64,000 nucleotides of DNA from an uncultured Bacteroidota bacterium (GTDB lineage Bacteria; Bacteroidota; Bacteroidia; Chitinophagales; Chitinophagaceae): contig CALEZD010000042.1 in the NCBI GenBank assembly GCA_937928385.1, forward strand, positions 11,984 to 75,983, given 5' to 3'. Below are positions 18,243 through 26,871 of the stretch, in pieces. How positions within the stretch are numbered: position 1 is the first letter of the stretch; each line of letters begins with the position of its first letter. The notes below the pieces were generated by a model that saw only the letters and a program-made list of their open reading frames with translations, did not search any database and was not told the DNA's origin. The translations under genes and the position numbers were made by a program.

Positions 18243-19001
18243 TTATTCATCATCTTCGTCTGCTTCTACTTTCATAGGGCGCAGATCATCTCCGGGCTTT
18301 ACATTGCCGGTTTTTGTTTTGCAGTTGAAGTTTTTAGATACACCAAAGTTGAATTGGTTACCCCAGGTAAACATAAAAGTGCTCTGGTCGATAGTACCGT
18401 TCAGTGCAGTTGGAGATTTTGGAGTATCGTAGCTGGTAGTCCTGTAGCCCAGTCCACCGAAACCGAAGTTCAGCGCCATACCATCGTAAACAAACACCTG
18501 TACCATTGGCGTAATAGAAGCCTGGAAACCATTGTAGTAGTCGTAACCGTAGATGATTGTCTCTACTATTTTGTTAGCACCGAAATCTACAGCCCTTGTT
18601 TCAGCTTCAGATACATCCTGTCCGGATACATAGCTCAGGTCTACCTGTGTGAACAGTGACAACCAGTTGTTAACGGGCTTTGTATAACGGAAGAACACGC
18701 CTGCCTGCCATTCCCTTGTTTCCATAGCATTCCTGTTCCAGGTATTTGCTGCAGGAGACATCCTGTTTTCAGTAAACATGCTCATAATACCACCCTGAAC
18801 ACCCAGTGTGATGTTATTGGTAAACTGGTAACCTACGCCGGGGCTAACGTTCCAGTTAAATTCTCTCATTTCAGTACCACCGCCATTGTCGGTTTTGTCA
18901 TGGCTCAGGCCAAGGGTACCGTATACAAGAACACTATTTTTTTGTGCGCTGGCTACGCCTATAGAAGACACTGCCAGTAAAGCGAGAATAAGTTTTTTCA
19001 T
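18243..19001 (-). CDS. Outer-membrane beta-barrel protein
   Basis: 252 residues from the ATG of MKKLILALLAVSSIGVASAQ, a clear Sec signal peptide; a second ATG three codons upstream is possible. The mature part alternates aromatic and polar residues in short strands (SVLVYGTLGLSH, YQFTNNITLGVQGG, LNFGFGGLGYRT, FMFTWGNQFNFGVS) typical of 8-10 strand porin-like barrels in Bacteroidota. It ends in an unusual acidic, lysine-containing periplasmic-type tail (KVEADEDDE) instead of an aromatic residue. It is monocistronic, with a promoter at 19027-19057 and its own terminator. Function unknown. Confidence 0.75.
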   Translation of the reverse strand: MKKLILALLAVSSIGVASAQKNSVLVYGTLGLSHDKTDNGGGTEMREFNWNVSPGVGYQFTNNITLGVQGGIMSMFTENRMSPAANTWNRNAMETREWQAGVFFRYTKPVNNWLSLFTQVDLSYVSGQDVSEAETRAVDFGANKIVETIIYGYDYYNGFQASITPMVQVFVYDGMALNFGFGGLGYRTTSYDTPKSPTALNGTIDQSTFMFTWGNQFNFGVSKNFNCKTKTGNVKPGDDLRPMKVEADEDDE

Positions 19002-19026
19002 ACAGATCATGCGTTTTATAATGAAA

Positions 19027-19057
19027 CAAATGTATATCCTCTTTGGCTATTATGCAA
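19027..19057 (-). promoter_or_regulatory. Promoter of the beta-barrel gene (-33 TTG and -7 TACATTTG)
   Basis: Minus strand: TTG (complement of 19055-19057), a 20-nt spacer, then TACATTTG (complement of 19027-19034). Both elements and their spacing fit the Bacteroidota consensus. The leader to the ATG is about 25 nt. Confidence 0.65.
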
Positions 19058-19104
19058 TAGCTATAGACAAAATAACATACAGAATTAATTAATTATAATA
19101 TATG

Positions 19105-19620
19105 CTACTTTTTGAACCAGCCGCTATACATCACATAGTTGTTGGCTATGCGTTCTACCTCCCCCTCCAGTAGCTCCGGGCTGATGTCTTTTACCTTTTT
19201 GGCGGGCACCCCGGCATAAATACTGCCCGATGCCACCTGTGTGCCCTCCAGCACTACCGCTCCTGCCGCTATTATGCTGTTCTTGCCTATATGTACATTA
19301 TCCATCACTATAGCGCCCATGCCTATCAGCACATTATCCTCTACCGTGCAGCCGTGTACTATGGCGTGGTGACCTATAGATACGTTATTGCCAATGATGG
19401 CTTTGGTCTTCTGGTAAGTGCAATGTATACAGGCGCCATCCTGCACATTTACCCTGTCGCCCATGCGTATGCTGTTGACATCGCCACGCACAACGGCGTT
19501 GAACCATACGCTGCACTCCCTGCCCATCACCACATCGCCCACTACGGTAGCATTTTCCGCTATATAGCAGTCATCAGATATATTAGGCAATACTCCTTTT
19601 ACAGGTAATATTAGTGGCAT
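19105..19620 (-). CDS. Gamma-class carbonic anhydrase-like hexapeptide-repeat protein
   Basis: 171 residues, built almost entirely of left-handed beta-helix hexapeptide repeats (ENATVVGDVVMG, NVLIGMGAIVMD, NSIIAAGAVVLEG). The three trimer-interface zinc ligands are recognisable as His in GACIHCTY and in IGHHAIVHG. This matches the YrdA/PaaY/gamma-CA family, whose members range from active anhydrases to thioesterase-like proteins, so the activity is only probable. The C-terminal helix VERIANNYVMYSGWFK is typical of the family. It begins 10 nt after the upstream GT2 gene and is presumably co-transcribed. Confidence 0.9.
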   Translation of the reverse strand: MPLILPVKGVLPNISDDCYIAENATVVGDVVMGRECSVWFNAVVRGDVNSIRMGDRVNVQDGACIHCTYQKTKAIIGNNVSIGHHAIVHGCTVEDNVLIGMGAIVMDNVHIGKNSIIAAGAVVLEGTQVASGSIYAGVPAKKVKDISPELLEGEVERIANNYVMYSGWFKK

Positions 19621-19630
19621 GACCTTGTGC

Positions 19631-20347
19631 TTATTTGAATAAATTATACTTCAGGATACAATATATAGCCCTGAAACCATCCTTCCATCCTATTTTCTTT
19701 CCCTCTTCGTAGGTGCGGCCATAATAAGATATGCCTACTTCATATATCCTTATTTTGGGTACTCGGGATATTTTGGCGGTTACTTCAGGCTCAAAGCCAA
19801 AACGTTTTTCCTTGAGTTGTATATTTTGTATAATATCCCGCCTGAAGAGTTTGTAGCAGGTTTCCATATCTGTCAGGTTCAGGTTGGTAAACATATTGGA
19901 CATAAAGGTAAGCATACCATTGCCCAGCGAATGCCAGAAGAAGAGTATCCGGTGGGGGTTGCCACCCGCAAAACGTGAGCCGTACACTACGTCTGCAAAA
20001 CCATCAAGCACAGGCTTCAGCAGTTGGTTATATTCCTGCGGGTCGTATTCCAGGTCAGCATCTTGTATCACCACATATTCGCCTTTAGCCTTGCTGATAC
20101 CTGTATGCAGTGCTGCACCTTTGCCCTGGTTTACTTCGTGCTTGTAATAGCTGATGGGAAGATCGGGGTTAGTGGCCTGGTAATTCAGTATGGCTTCTTC
20201 GGTGTTGTCCCTGGAGCAGTCGTTTACTATGATTACCTCTTTCTGTATATTTCCTATCAGCTCCACAGCTTTTATACGGTTGAGTATATTGTGTATAGTA
20301 GGGCCTTCGTTGTATGCAGGAATGACTATAGAAAGTGTTTGATGCAT
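19631..20347 (-). CDS. Family 2 glycosyltransferase, DPM1-like, soluble
   Basis: 238 residues with the GT-A core LSIVIPAYNEGPTIHNIL, VNDCSRDNT and the metal-binding motif IQDADLEYDP. The later YGSRFAGGNPHR and CYKLFRR motifs are seen in dolichol/polyprenyl-phosphate mannose synthases and related enzymes. Unlike the GT2 at 11556-12512 it has no C-terminal TM helices. The product is probably a polyprenyl-phosphate sugar; the specific sugar is unknown. A perfect -7 box lies 23 nt upstream, and the gamma-carbonic anhydrase gene follows 10 nt downstream. Confidence 0.87.
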   Translation of the reverse strand: MHQTLSIVIPAYNEGPTIHNILNRIKAVELIGNIQKEVIIVNDCSRDNTEEAILNYQATNPDLPISYYKHEVNQGKGAALHTGISKAKGEYVVIQDADLEYDPQEYNQLLKPVLDGFADVVYGSRFAGGNPHRILFFWHSLGNGMLTFMSNMFTNLNLTDMETCYKLFRRDIIQNIQLKEKRFGFEPEVTAKISRVPKIRIYEVGISYYGRTYEEGKKIGWKDGFRAIYCILKYNLFK

Positions 20348-20370
20348 GAGCTCACTTATATATTAAGTTT

Positions 20371-20378
20371 CAAAAATA
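20371..20378 (-). promoter_or_regulatory. -7 box of the GT2/gamma-CA operon
   Basis: Minus-strand TATTTTTG (complement of 20371-20378), an exact TAnnTTTG match with a leader of about 23 nt to the ATG at 20347. Confidence 0.5.
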
Positions 20379-20450
20379 ATATGATTTGTTTAAGAATTAT
20401 CGGTTTATAGCGGTTATCTTATTTTTCTGAGATAAAATTCTGCTTTGAGT

Positions 20451-20458
20451 TACCTTTG
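20451..20458 (+). promoter_or_regulatory. -7 box of thyA
   Basis: TACCTTTG, an exact TAnnTTTG match 34 nt before the chosen thyA ATG. It rules out the upstream in-frame TTG at 20445, which lies 5' of this box. Confidence 0.6.
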
Positions 20459-20492
20459 TTATTATTGTTACAACATATTCTTACCGGGAAGT

Positions 20493-21287
20493 ATGAGGGC
20501 ATATTTAGATTTACTGCAACATATATTGGACAACGGCGCTGAGAAGAGCGACCGTACAGGCACAGGCACTATCAGTTGCTTCGGCTACCAGATGCGGTTC
20601 AACCTGCAGGATGGTTTCCCGATGCTGACGACCAAAAAGCTGCACCTAAAGTCTATTATACACGAGCTGCTCTGGTTCCTCAATGGCGATACCAATATTA
20701 AATACTTGAAAGATAACGGTGTAGCTATATGGGACGAATGGGCTGATGAACATGGCGACCTGGGCCCTGTATATGGTCACCAGTGGCGCAGTTGGGCGGG
20801 TGCCGATGGTAAGACTTACGACCAGATCAACGAGGCTGTACGATTATTGAAAACCAACCCCGATAGTCGCCGTATTATCGTCAATGCATGGAATGTAGCT
20901 GATTTATCAAAAATGGCATTAACACCCTGCCATGCTTTGTTCCAGTTTTATGTGTCTAATGGCAAGCTGAGTTGCCAACTTTACCAGCGCAGTGCCGATG
21001 TATTCCTGGGTGTGCCCTTCAATATTGCTTCTTATGCATTGCTAACTATGATGATGGCGCAGGTATGTGGCCTGGAGTATGGCGAATTTGTACACACCTT
21101 TGGCGATGTGCACCTGTACAGCAACCATATAGAGCAGGCGAAACTGCAGTTAACAAGAGAACCTTTTCCACTACCCACTATGAAGATTAACCCGGAGGTT
21201 AAAGATATTTTCGGTTTCAAATTTGAAGACTTTACACTTGAAAACTACCAGTCGCACCCGCATATCAAAGCGCCGGTAGCGGTTTAA
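20493..21287 (+). CDS. thyA: Thymidylate synthase
   Basis: 264 residues, exactly the usual ThyA length, starting at ATG 20493 (MRAYLDLLQHILDNG). It methylates dUMP to dTMP using methylene-tetrahydrofolate. The folate/dUMP motifs RTGTGT and RRIIVNAWN are present, as are the catalytic Cys in LTPCHALFQF and the substrate loop QLYQRSADVFLGVPFNI. folA follows 68 nt downstream; pairing the two is common because the ThyA reaction yields dihydrofolate, which FolA recycles. A promoter box precedes it, and a palindromic hairpin lies between thyA and folA. Confidence 0.97.
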   Translation: MRAYLDLLQHILDNGAEKSDRTGTGTISCFGYQMRFNLQDGFPMLTTKKLHLKSIIHELLWFLNGDTNIKYLKDNGVAIWDEWADEHGDLGPVYGHQWRSWAGADGKTYDQINEAVRLLKTNPDSRRIIVNAWNVADLSKMALTPCHALFQFYVSNGKLSCQLYQRSADVFLGVPFNIASYALLTMMMAQVCGLEYGEFVHTFGDVHLYSNHIEQAKLQLTREPFPLPTMKINPEVKDIFGFKFEDFTLENYQSHPHIKAPVAV

Positions 21288-21316
21288 GAAAACGTGTTGT
21301 ATCACGATACTTTTTG

Positions 21317-21334
21317 TCCCGATAGTTATCGGGA
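21317..21334. repeat. Palindromic hairpin between thyA and folA
   Basis: TCCCGATAGTTATCGGGA: 7-bp perfect arms around AGTT. No T-run follows, so it is not a standard intrinsic terminator. Palindromes of this CCCGAT/ATCGGG type occur dispersed in some Bacteroidota genomes, but I found no second copy in this window. Confidence 0.5.
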
Positions 21335-21355
21335 TTGACTTTTAACTTTTGACGT

Positions 21356-21862
21356 ATGATATTATCAGCAATAGTTGCCATGTCTGAAAATAACGCTATC
21401 GGCAGAGATAATGATTTGCCATGGCACCTGCCCGACGATCTGAAGTTTTTCAAACGTACCACCCTGGGCAAGGCTGTGCTGATGGGCAGAAAAACTTACG
21501 ACTCTATGGGCAAGCCTCTCCCCAACAGGTTGAATATTGTGGTATCGTCACGCAAAGATTTACATCCGCCTGAAGAGGTATTATTGTACGACAACATTGA
21601 TGATGCTGTAACCCGCCTGCAACAGGAAGATGCAGATGAGGGCTTTATTGTAGGTGGTGGTAAGATATTTGAGCAAACCATGGACAGGGTAGACAGGATA
21701 TACCTGACGAGGGTACATACTGTTATCAGCGACGCTGAAGCATTCTTTCCGCATATAGACCATACGCACTGGAAGCTGAGCTGGAAAGAAGAGCATCCGG
21801 CAGACGAAAAACATGCTTACGCCTTCACCTTCGAGCAGTGGGACAGGGTTAATGAAATATAA
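21356..21862 (+). CDS. folA: Dihydrofolate reductase
   Basis: 168 residues. It reduces dihydrofolate to tetrahydrofolate with NADPH. Family motifs are in order: MILSAIVAMSENNAIGRDN, the Trp-containing M20-type loop LPWHLPDDLKFFKRTT, the NADPH-binding GRKTYDSMG, the glycine pair in FIVGGGKIFEQTM and IYLTRV. The catalytic acidic residue is the Asp of LPDDLK. It lies downstream of thyA in the same orientation and is followed directly by a strong bidirectional terminator. Confidence 0.97.
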   Translation: MILSAIVAMSENNAIGRDNDLPWHLPDDLKFFKRTTLGKAVLMGRKTYDSMGKPLPNRLNIVVSSRKDLHPPEEVLLYDNIDDAVTRLQQEDADEGFIVGGGKIFEQTMDRVDRIYLTRVHTVISDAEAFFPHIDHTHWKLSWKEEHPADEKHAYAFTFEQWDRVNEI

Positions 21863-21891
21863 AAAGCACCGTGCATAGCACGGTGCTTTTC
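21861..21891. terminator. Bidirectional intrinsic terminator
   Basis: Perfect stem AGCACCGTGC (21865-21874) / GCACGGTGCT (21878-21887) with a 3-nt loop, flanked by A-run and T-run. It separates folA (plus) from the convergent small gene and clpX (minus). Confidence 0.85.
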
Positions 21892-21910
21892 TTTTGAGGC
21901 AGTAATTATA

Positions 21911-22108
21911 TTAACCGCCGAAGTTTTTCATTATATCAGAAAGCGGGTTATCGCTATCGTTTTTCGTCGCCAGGAAATTTTCTATCATCGGGTGCATCAT
22001 GGGCGGCACTTTCGATTGTATGAATTCTTTAATCACTTCCAGCGCTTTGGCAGCCTGTTCTTCATTAAGGCCCGCTTCTTCAGTCAGTTTTTTTACCAGT
22101 TCGTTCAT
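21911..22108 (-). CDS. Small helical protein, uncharacterised
   Basis: 65 residues, predicted mostly alpha-helical and soluble: MNELVKKLTEEAGLNEEQA followed by ALEVIKEFIQSKVPPMMHP, ending in GG. The N-terminal half resembles short DUF2267/DUF937-like helical proteins, but I cannot assign it firmly. It begins 31 nt after the clpX stop on the same strand and ends near the folA terminator, so it is probably the last gene of the clpX transcript. Confidence 0.6.
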   Translation of the reverse strand: MNELVKKLTEEAGLNEEQAAKALEVIKEFIQSKVPPMMHPMIENFLATKNDSDNPLSDIMKNFGG

Positions 22109-22139
22109 TAGTGTTTTTATATTACGTGTTAGCTTAAGT

Positions 22140-23384
22140 TTATGCTGCTTTCAGTTGGTCAAGCTTGGTATGCTCCAGCATCTGGCGGGCATACTCCAGT
22201 GTCAGTACAAAGTTCTGCTTATCTGTTTCCGATGGCAGGTCGAACATGGCATCGGTCAGTATCATTTCGCATATAGCCCTCAGGCCGCGTCCACCCAGCT
22301 TAAACTCTATGGCTTTGTCCACCATGTAGTCCAGTACATCTTCTTCCACTGTCAGCTCGATGCCCTCGTATTCAAACAGTTTTTTGTATTGTTTGATGAG
22401 TGCGTTCTTAGGCTCGGTGAGTATTTTCTTCAATGCGTCACGGTCCAGCGGGTTCAGGTAGGTTACTATCGGCAGCCTGCCCAACAGTTCAGGTATCAGC
22501 CCGAATGTGCGCAGGTCTTGTGCGTTTACGTATTGCAGCAGGTTGCTCCTGTCCAGCTCTTTTGTGGCCTTTATGGCATTGTAGCCTATAGACGATGTCT
22601 GCACACGGCGGGCTATCATTTTATCCACCCCCTCAAAAGCGCCACCGCATATAAATAATATGTTCTGCGTATTAACCTTCACCAGCTTTTGTTCAGGGTG
22701 CTTGCGCCCCCCCTGTGGCGGCACCAGCACTTCCGTTCCTTCCAGCAATTTCAGCATAGCCTGTTGTACGCCTTCTCCACTTACATCGCGGGTAATAGAG
22801 GGGTTGTCTCCCTTACGGCCTATCTTATCTATTTCGTCTATATATACTATGCCCTGCTCCGCAGCAGCTATATCGTAGTTGCAGCTCTGCAGCAGTCGTG
22901 CAAGTATGCTTTCCACATCTTCGCCAACATACCCTGCTTCGGTAAACACGGTAGCATCTACTATGGCAAAGGGCACCTGAAGCAACCGGGCAATGGATTT
23001 TGCCAGCAGCGTTTTACCCGTACCTGTTTCTCCCACCATGATGATGTTGGACTTCTCAATCTCTACATCATCAACCGTAGGATGCATCAGCCTTTTGTAG
23101 TGATTGTATATCGCAACCGACATTACCTTTTTGGCCGAATCCTGCCCTATCACATATTGATCCAGGAAATCTTTAATTTCTTTGGGTTTATATATTTTAT
23201 GTTTCTTCAGGGTATCGCGGTTGTCTTTCGCCGGTTTGGCATCACCTACTGTTTCCTGCAGCAGGTGGTGGGCGTTTTCTGTACACGCATCACATATATT
23301 TCCTTTTACACCTGTAAAGAGGATATTTACTTCACTTTCCAGCCTGTCGCAAAACGAGCACCTTTTTTCACCTTGTCTTGACAT
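22140..23384 (-). CDS. clpX: ATP-dependent Clp protease ATP-binding subunit ClpX
   Basis: 414 residues from the ATG of MSRQGEKRCSFCDR; a longer in-frame ORF reaching 23495 is rejected because the promoter box lies inside it. ClpX unfolds tagged proteins and feeds them to ClpP. The N-terminal C4 zinc-binding domain (CSFC...CDAC) marks it as ClpX rather than HslU. Walker A is GETGTGKTLLAKS, the pore loop is AGYVGED, Walker B is VYIDEIDKI, and the RKH loop is GGRKHPEQ. No clpP is adjacent. It is divergent from priA. Confidence 0.96.
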   Translation of the reverse strand: MSRQGEKRCSFCDRLESEVNILFTGVKGNICDACTENAHHLLQETVGDAKPAKDNRDTLKKHKIYKPKEIKDFLDQYVIGQDSAKKVMSVAIYNHYKRLMHPTVDDVEIEKSNIIMVGETGTGKTLLAKSIARLLQVPFAIVDATVFTEAGYVGEDVESILARLLQSCNYDIAAAEQGIVYIDEIDKIGRKGDNPSITRDVSGEGVQQAMLKLLEGTEVLVPPQGGRKHPEQKLVKVNTQNILFICGGAFEGVDKMIARRVQTSSIGYNAIKATKELDRSNLLQYVNAQDLRTFGLIPELLGRLPIVTYLNPLDRDALKKILTEPKNALIKQYKKLFEYEGIELTVEEDVLDYMVDKAIEFKLGGRGLRAICEMILTDAMFDLPSETDKQNFVLTLEYARQMLEHTKLDQLKAA

Positions 23385-23402
23385 TAATAATATATTAGTC
23401 TG

Positions 23403-23410
23403 CAAAAATA
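23403..23410 (-). promoter_or_regulatory. -7 box of clpX
   Basis: Minus-strand TATTTTTG, an exact TAnnTTTG match with an 18-nt leader to the ClpX ATG at 23384. Confidence 0.5.
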
Positions 23411-23480
23411 CAAAGAAACTTGTAAGTGGTAAAGAATACCTCTGCATGGGCATAAACTCTTTTGTGTAATTTGCACAAAC

Positions 23481-25967
23481 ATGCCTGCTGCTCAATTATA
23501 TACATCACACCATCAAGCCGGATATGCAGATGTGATTTTACCCCTCAGCCTGCCGGGTTTGCTCACTTATGGCGTGCCGGTAGATATGCAGGAACGTGTG
23601 CAGATAGGTATGCGGGTAGAAGTGGCATTGGGCAGAAACAAATTGTATTCAGGCATAGTAGGCCGGTTACACAGCAACAAACCCGATGCCTACCAGGTAA
23701 AACCCATACGCGCCCTGCTGGATGAAGAACCGGTAGTGAATGAAATGCAATTGAAATTCTGGCAATGGATAGCTGAGTATTACATTGCTGCCCCTGGAGA
23801 AGTGATGCAGGCAGCACTGCCAGCGCATCTGAAACTGACGGGCGAAACAAGGGTGCAGTGGATGCCTGCCGACAACGACGTAGTGTACGAGTGGAGCGAC
23901 AAGGCCTTTGCCGCTGCTGACGAATTGGAGCGGAGAAAAGAACTGAAACTGAGTGAGCTGCGTGCCATAACAGGCCCACGCCACTTTGCCGAAGTGCTGA
24001 ATGAACTGCTGGAAAACGAAACCATCGTTATACATGATGAACTGGAAACAGCCTACCGTCCTAAAAAGGAAAAAGTAGTACGGCTGAACGTGCTGTATAA
24101 AGAAGAAACAGAACTGCACAGGTTGTTCGACGAGTTGCAACGGGCGCCTAAACAGCTCAGCCTGTTGATGGCCTATATCGAGCTATCTGTAAAATACGGT
24201 GCTGTTACGCAAGATGCATTGACAGAACGTGCATCAGCTACTGCAGCCCAGGTAAAGGCCCTGGCAGATAAGGATATTTTTACAATAGAGGAAGTAGCTG
24301 TTGACAGGATAGCTGCTGATAATACAGCCGCGTTCAACGAGGTGGTGCTGACTCCGGCGCAGCAGAAAGCATACTATGAACTGGAAACCGCACTTGACAC
24401 AAAAGATGTGGTACTGCTGCAAGGAGTAACCGGCAGCGGCAAAACCATGCTGTATATCAAAAAACTGAAAGAGTGTATTGAGCAGGGCAAACAGGCAATA
24501 CTGCTGCTGCCCGAAATAGCACTGACCACACAATTAGTCAGCAGGCTATATGCTTACTTCGGCAATGATTTAGGTGTTTATCACTCGCGCTTCAGCAACA
24601 ACGAACGTGTGGAGATATGGGAGAAAACCAGGTTGGGTAAATATAAAATTATCGCCGGGCCGCGTTCAGCCTTGTGGTTGCCCTATACGGATGTTGGTTT
24701 GATCATCGTAGATGAAGAGCATGACGTATCCTATAAACAGAAAGACCCCTCACCACGCTTTCATGCCCGCGATGCTGCTATATATTTAGCTTCGCTGCAT
24801 AATACTAAAACTATCCTGGGTTCTGCTACCCCATCGGTAGAAAGCCTGTACAATGCACGGCAGGGAAAATATGGTTTCGTCAATTTATCAGAACGATACC
24901 TGGGTGTGCAAATGCCGGCTATTGAAACCATCAATGCCAAATCGTTGGAAAGCATGCGCAAGCAAGGGGTAAAAATGATTACTCCCGAACTGCACAACGC
25001 CATTGCGGAAACACTGGCCAGGCATAAGCAGGTGGTTTTGTTTCAAAACCGCAGGGGGTATGCCCCTTTCCAGGTATGCCTGATGTGTGGCTGGGTACCA
25101 CATTGCAAGAATTGCGCCGTATCACTCACCTACCACAAGAGCACGGATAAACTACATTGTCATTATTGTGGCCTGCGCGCGGCTGTAGTGCATGTTTGCC
25201 CTTCCTGCGGCAGCAACAGGTTGCAAAGCAAAACATTCGGAACTGAAAAAATAGAAGAGGAGATAACACAGCTATTCCCGCAGGCCAAGGTGGCACGTAT
25301 GGATGTAGACAGCATGCGCCACAAAACCAGCTTTTCAGAACTGTTTGACAAACTGGAAAAAAGAAAGATAGATATACTGGTAGGCACGCAGATGGTGGTA
25401 AAGGGCCTCGACTTCGCGCCTATCGAGCTGGTAGGTATTCTCAGCGCAGACAGCCTGCTCAATTTCCCCGATTTCAGGGTGAATGAACGGGCGTTCCAGC
25501 TAATGGAACAAGTAAGCGGACGTGCCGGGCGTACTGATGGCAAAGGCAAGGTGTTGATACAGGCGTACAATATGACGCACCCTGTATTGCAATGGGTAAA
25601 GGAACATGATATACAGGCTTTTTATGAGCACGAGATAAGATACAGGCAGCAGTTTGCATATCCTCCTTTTACACGTTTCATAAAAATCACCTTTAAACAT
25701 ATCGACGAACCCAAAGCGGTGGCAGCAGCGGGGCAAATGGCACAGGCATTACAACAAATAGCCGCAATAGGCGTGCAGGGCCCTGTGCAGGCGCTAATAC
25801 CAAGAGTACGTAATTTGTACGTGCAGGAAGTATGGATAAAATGCCCCAGGAACAAATCAGTATTACAGGAAACAAAATCCTATATCCGAACACAAAAAGA
25901 CATCATCACTGCTGCTAAAGGAATGAGCAGTGTGCAGGTACACTTTGATGTTGACCCTATGGGATAA
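23481..25967 (+). CDS. priA: Primosomal protein N' (replication-restart helicase PriA)
   Basis: 828 residues. It restarts stalled replication forks. The N-terminal 3'-DNA-binding domain (about 1-110) is followed by the SF2 helicase: Walker A GVTGSGKTMLYIK (about residue 315), DEEH box VDEEHDVSYKQKD, motif III GSATPSVES, and motif V/VI GTQMVVKGLD with QVSGRAGR. Between the helicase lobes is the zinc cluster (CLMCGWVPHCKNCAVSL, CHYCG, CPSCGS). An imperfect TAATTTG box ends 7 nt before the ATG, suggesting a very short leader. It shares its upstream region with clpX. Confidence 0.95.
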   Translation: MPAAQLYTSHHQAGYADVILPLSLPGLLTYGVPVDMQERVQIGMRVEVALGRNKLYSGIVGRLHSNKPDAYQVKPIRALLDEEPVVNEMQLKFWQWIAEYYIAAPGEVMQAALPAHLKLTGETRVQWMPADNDVVYEWSDKAFAAADELERRKELKLSELRAITGPRHFAEVLNELLENETIVIHDELETAYRPKKEKVVRLNVLYKEETELHRLFDELQRAPKQLSLLMAYIELSVKYGAVTQDALTERASATAAQVKALADKDIFTIEEVAVDRIAADNTAAFNEVVLTPAQQKAYYELETALDTKDVVLLQGVTGSGKTMLYIKKLKECIEQGKQAILLLPEIALTTQLVSRLYAYFGNDLGVYHSRFSNNERVEIWEKTRLGKYKIIAGPRSALWLPYTDVGLIIVDEEHDVSYKQKDPSPRFHARDAAIYLASLHNTKTILGSATPSVESLYNARQGKYGFVNLSERYLGVQMPAIETINAKSLESMRKQGVKMITPELHNAIAETLARHKQVVLFQNRRGYAPFQVCLMCGWVPHCKNCAVSLTYHKSTDKLHCHYCGLRAAVVHVCPSCGSNRLQSKTFGTEKIEEEITQLFPQAKVARMDVDSMRHKTSFSELFDKLEKRKIDILVGTQMVVKGLDFAPIELVGILSADSLLNFPDFRVNERAFQLMEQVSGRAGRTDGKGKVLIQAYNMTHPVLQWVKEHDIQAFYEHEIRYRQQFAYPPFTRFIKITFKHIDEPKAVAAAGQMAQALQQIAAIGVQGPVQALIPRVRNLYVQEVWIKCPRNKSVLQETKSYIRTQKDIITAAKGMSSVQVHFDVDPMG

Positions 25968-25994
25968 AAAATGCCCTGCATAAAGCAGGGCATC
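25965..25994 (-). terminator. Intrinsic terminator of the ferritin-like operon
   Basis: Stem ATGCCCTGC (25971-25979) / GCAGGGCAT (25985-25993), loop ATAAA. On the minus strand it is followed by a T-run, so it terminates transcription coming from the ferritin-like genes just after the convergent priA stop. Confidence 0.8.
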
Positions 25995-26017
25995 ACTATA
26001 TGAGTTGGGATTGTTGT

Positions 26018-26860
26018 TTACGTCAGGTCCAGGAACCTCTCCAGGATATTGTTACCTTCTATCATGTTCAGTGGCTCGTCAAATGCCTGTGTAGCTGCAT
26101 CAGCATTTACCTGGTACCCGTTTATACCCACCACGTCAATACCTAATTGTATCGTATTTCCCTCACCTGCATAAGCCCTTTGTGCTGCAGTATTGGTAGT
26201 GTCCGAGTTAGTTCCGGTTATCCATGGTTTTATGTCTTCTTTCAGCAGGTATTTGCGCAGGAAACGTGCAAACGTGGCTTGCCTTGCTTTTACTGAATGA
26301 ATCTTCATCAGTGTGCCCAATGTTATTTTATCAGACAACACCTGGAATGTTTGCCCTTTGTACATACGTTCTCCTCCATCAGTAAGTACCTGCATCAGTA
26401 TCAGGAAATCTTCTGTATTAACCAGTGCATTGGCAAAAGGGCCGCCACCAAAACCTCTACCGCCACTCAGGTCTATTTTATCATCTGTTATGTTTGATGG
26501 AGCACCGCCCAGTTCTGTTATCAGTTGTTTCAACGCATCTATATGCGATTGCGTATTCGCTGCTATCTTTTCAAAATGAGTTTTGAACTCTGCAGGCAAC
26601 AGGTCTTCCACCAGCATGGCTTCCGCATACAGTTTACGGGATATATACTCCAGCTTCAGCAGGTAGTTCAGTATATTAACAAGGGTCTCTTTACTTTGTC
26701 CATAGCTTTTGTTGGCAAACAGGCTCGCCGCAGCAAATGGTACAGCAGCCATGGCCAGTTTTGCACCCAGCCCTTTCAGCATATCCCTTCTGTCCGCTGT
26801 CTTTCCCAACTTCTCAGAATTACCCGACGCTAATTCTTCTATTATATTATTAAAGTTCAT
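26018..26860 (-). CDS. Ferritin-like domain protein with Tat-type leader
   Basis: 280 residues. The N-terminus has a twin-Arg stretch and hydrophobic segment (DRRDMLKGLGAKLAMAAVPF), suggesting Tat export after assembly. The mature part is a four-helix ferritin-like domain (about 60-200): LLKLEYISRKLYAEAML, AANTQSHIDALKQLITELG and SVKARQATFARFLRKYL. It resembles the ferritin_2/dessication-related DUF4439-type proteins that occur in pairs. The metal ligands look incomplete compared with classical ferritin, so a diiron site is uncertain. It lies 11 nt downstream of a second ferritin-like gene. Confidence 0.75.
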   Translation of the reverse strand: MNFNNIIEELASGNSEKLGKTADRRDMLKGLGAKLAMAAVPFAAASLFANKSYGQSKETLVNILNYLLKLEYISRKLYAEAMLVEDLLPAEFKTHFEKIAANTQSHIDALKQLITELGGAPSNITDDKIDLSGGRGFGGGPFANALVNTEDFLILMQVLTDGGERMYKGQTFQVLSDKITLGTLMKIHSVKARQATFARFLRKYLLKEDIKPWITGTNSDTTNTAAQRAYAGEGNTIQLGIDVVGINGYQVNADAATQAFDEPLNMIEGNNILERFLDLT

Positions 26861-26871
26861 TTCTATGTTTT

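Noticed and set aside
20445..20492. ThyA start at the upstream TTG
   Set aside because: It precedes the TACCTTTG promoter box, and the ATG at 20493 gives the standard 264-residue enzyme.
23385..23495. ClpX start 37 codons upstream
   Set aside because: The extension contains the clpX promoter box and overlaps the priA start; ClpX starts at MSRQGEKRCSFC.
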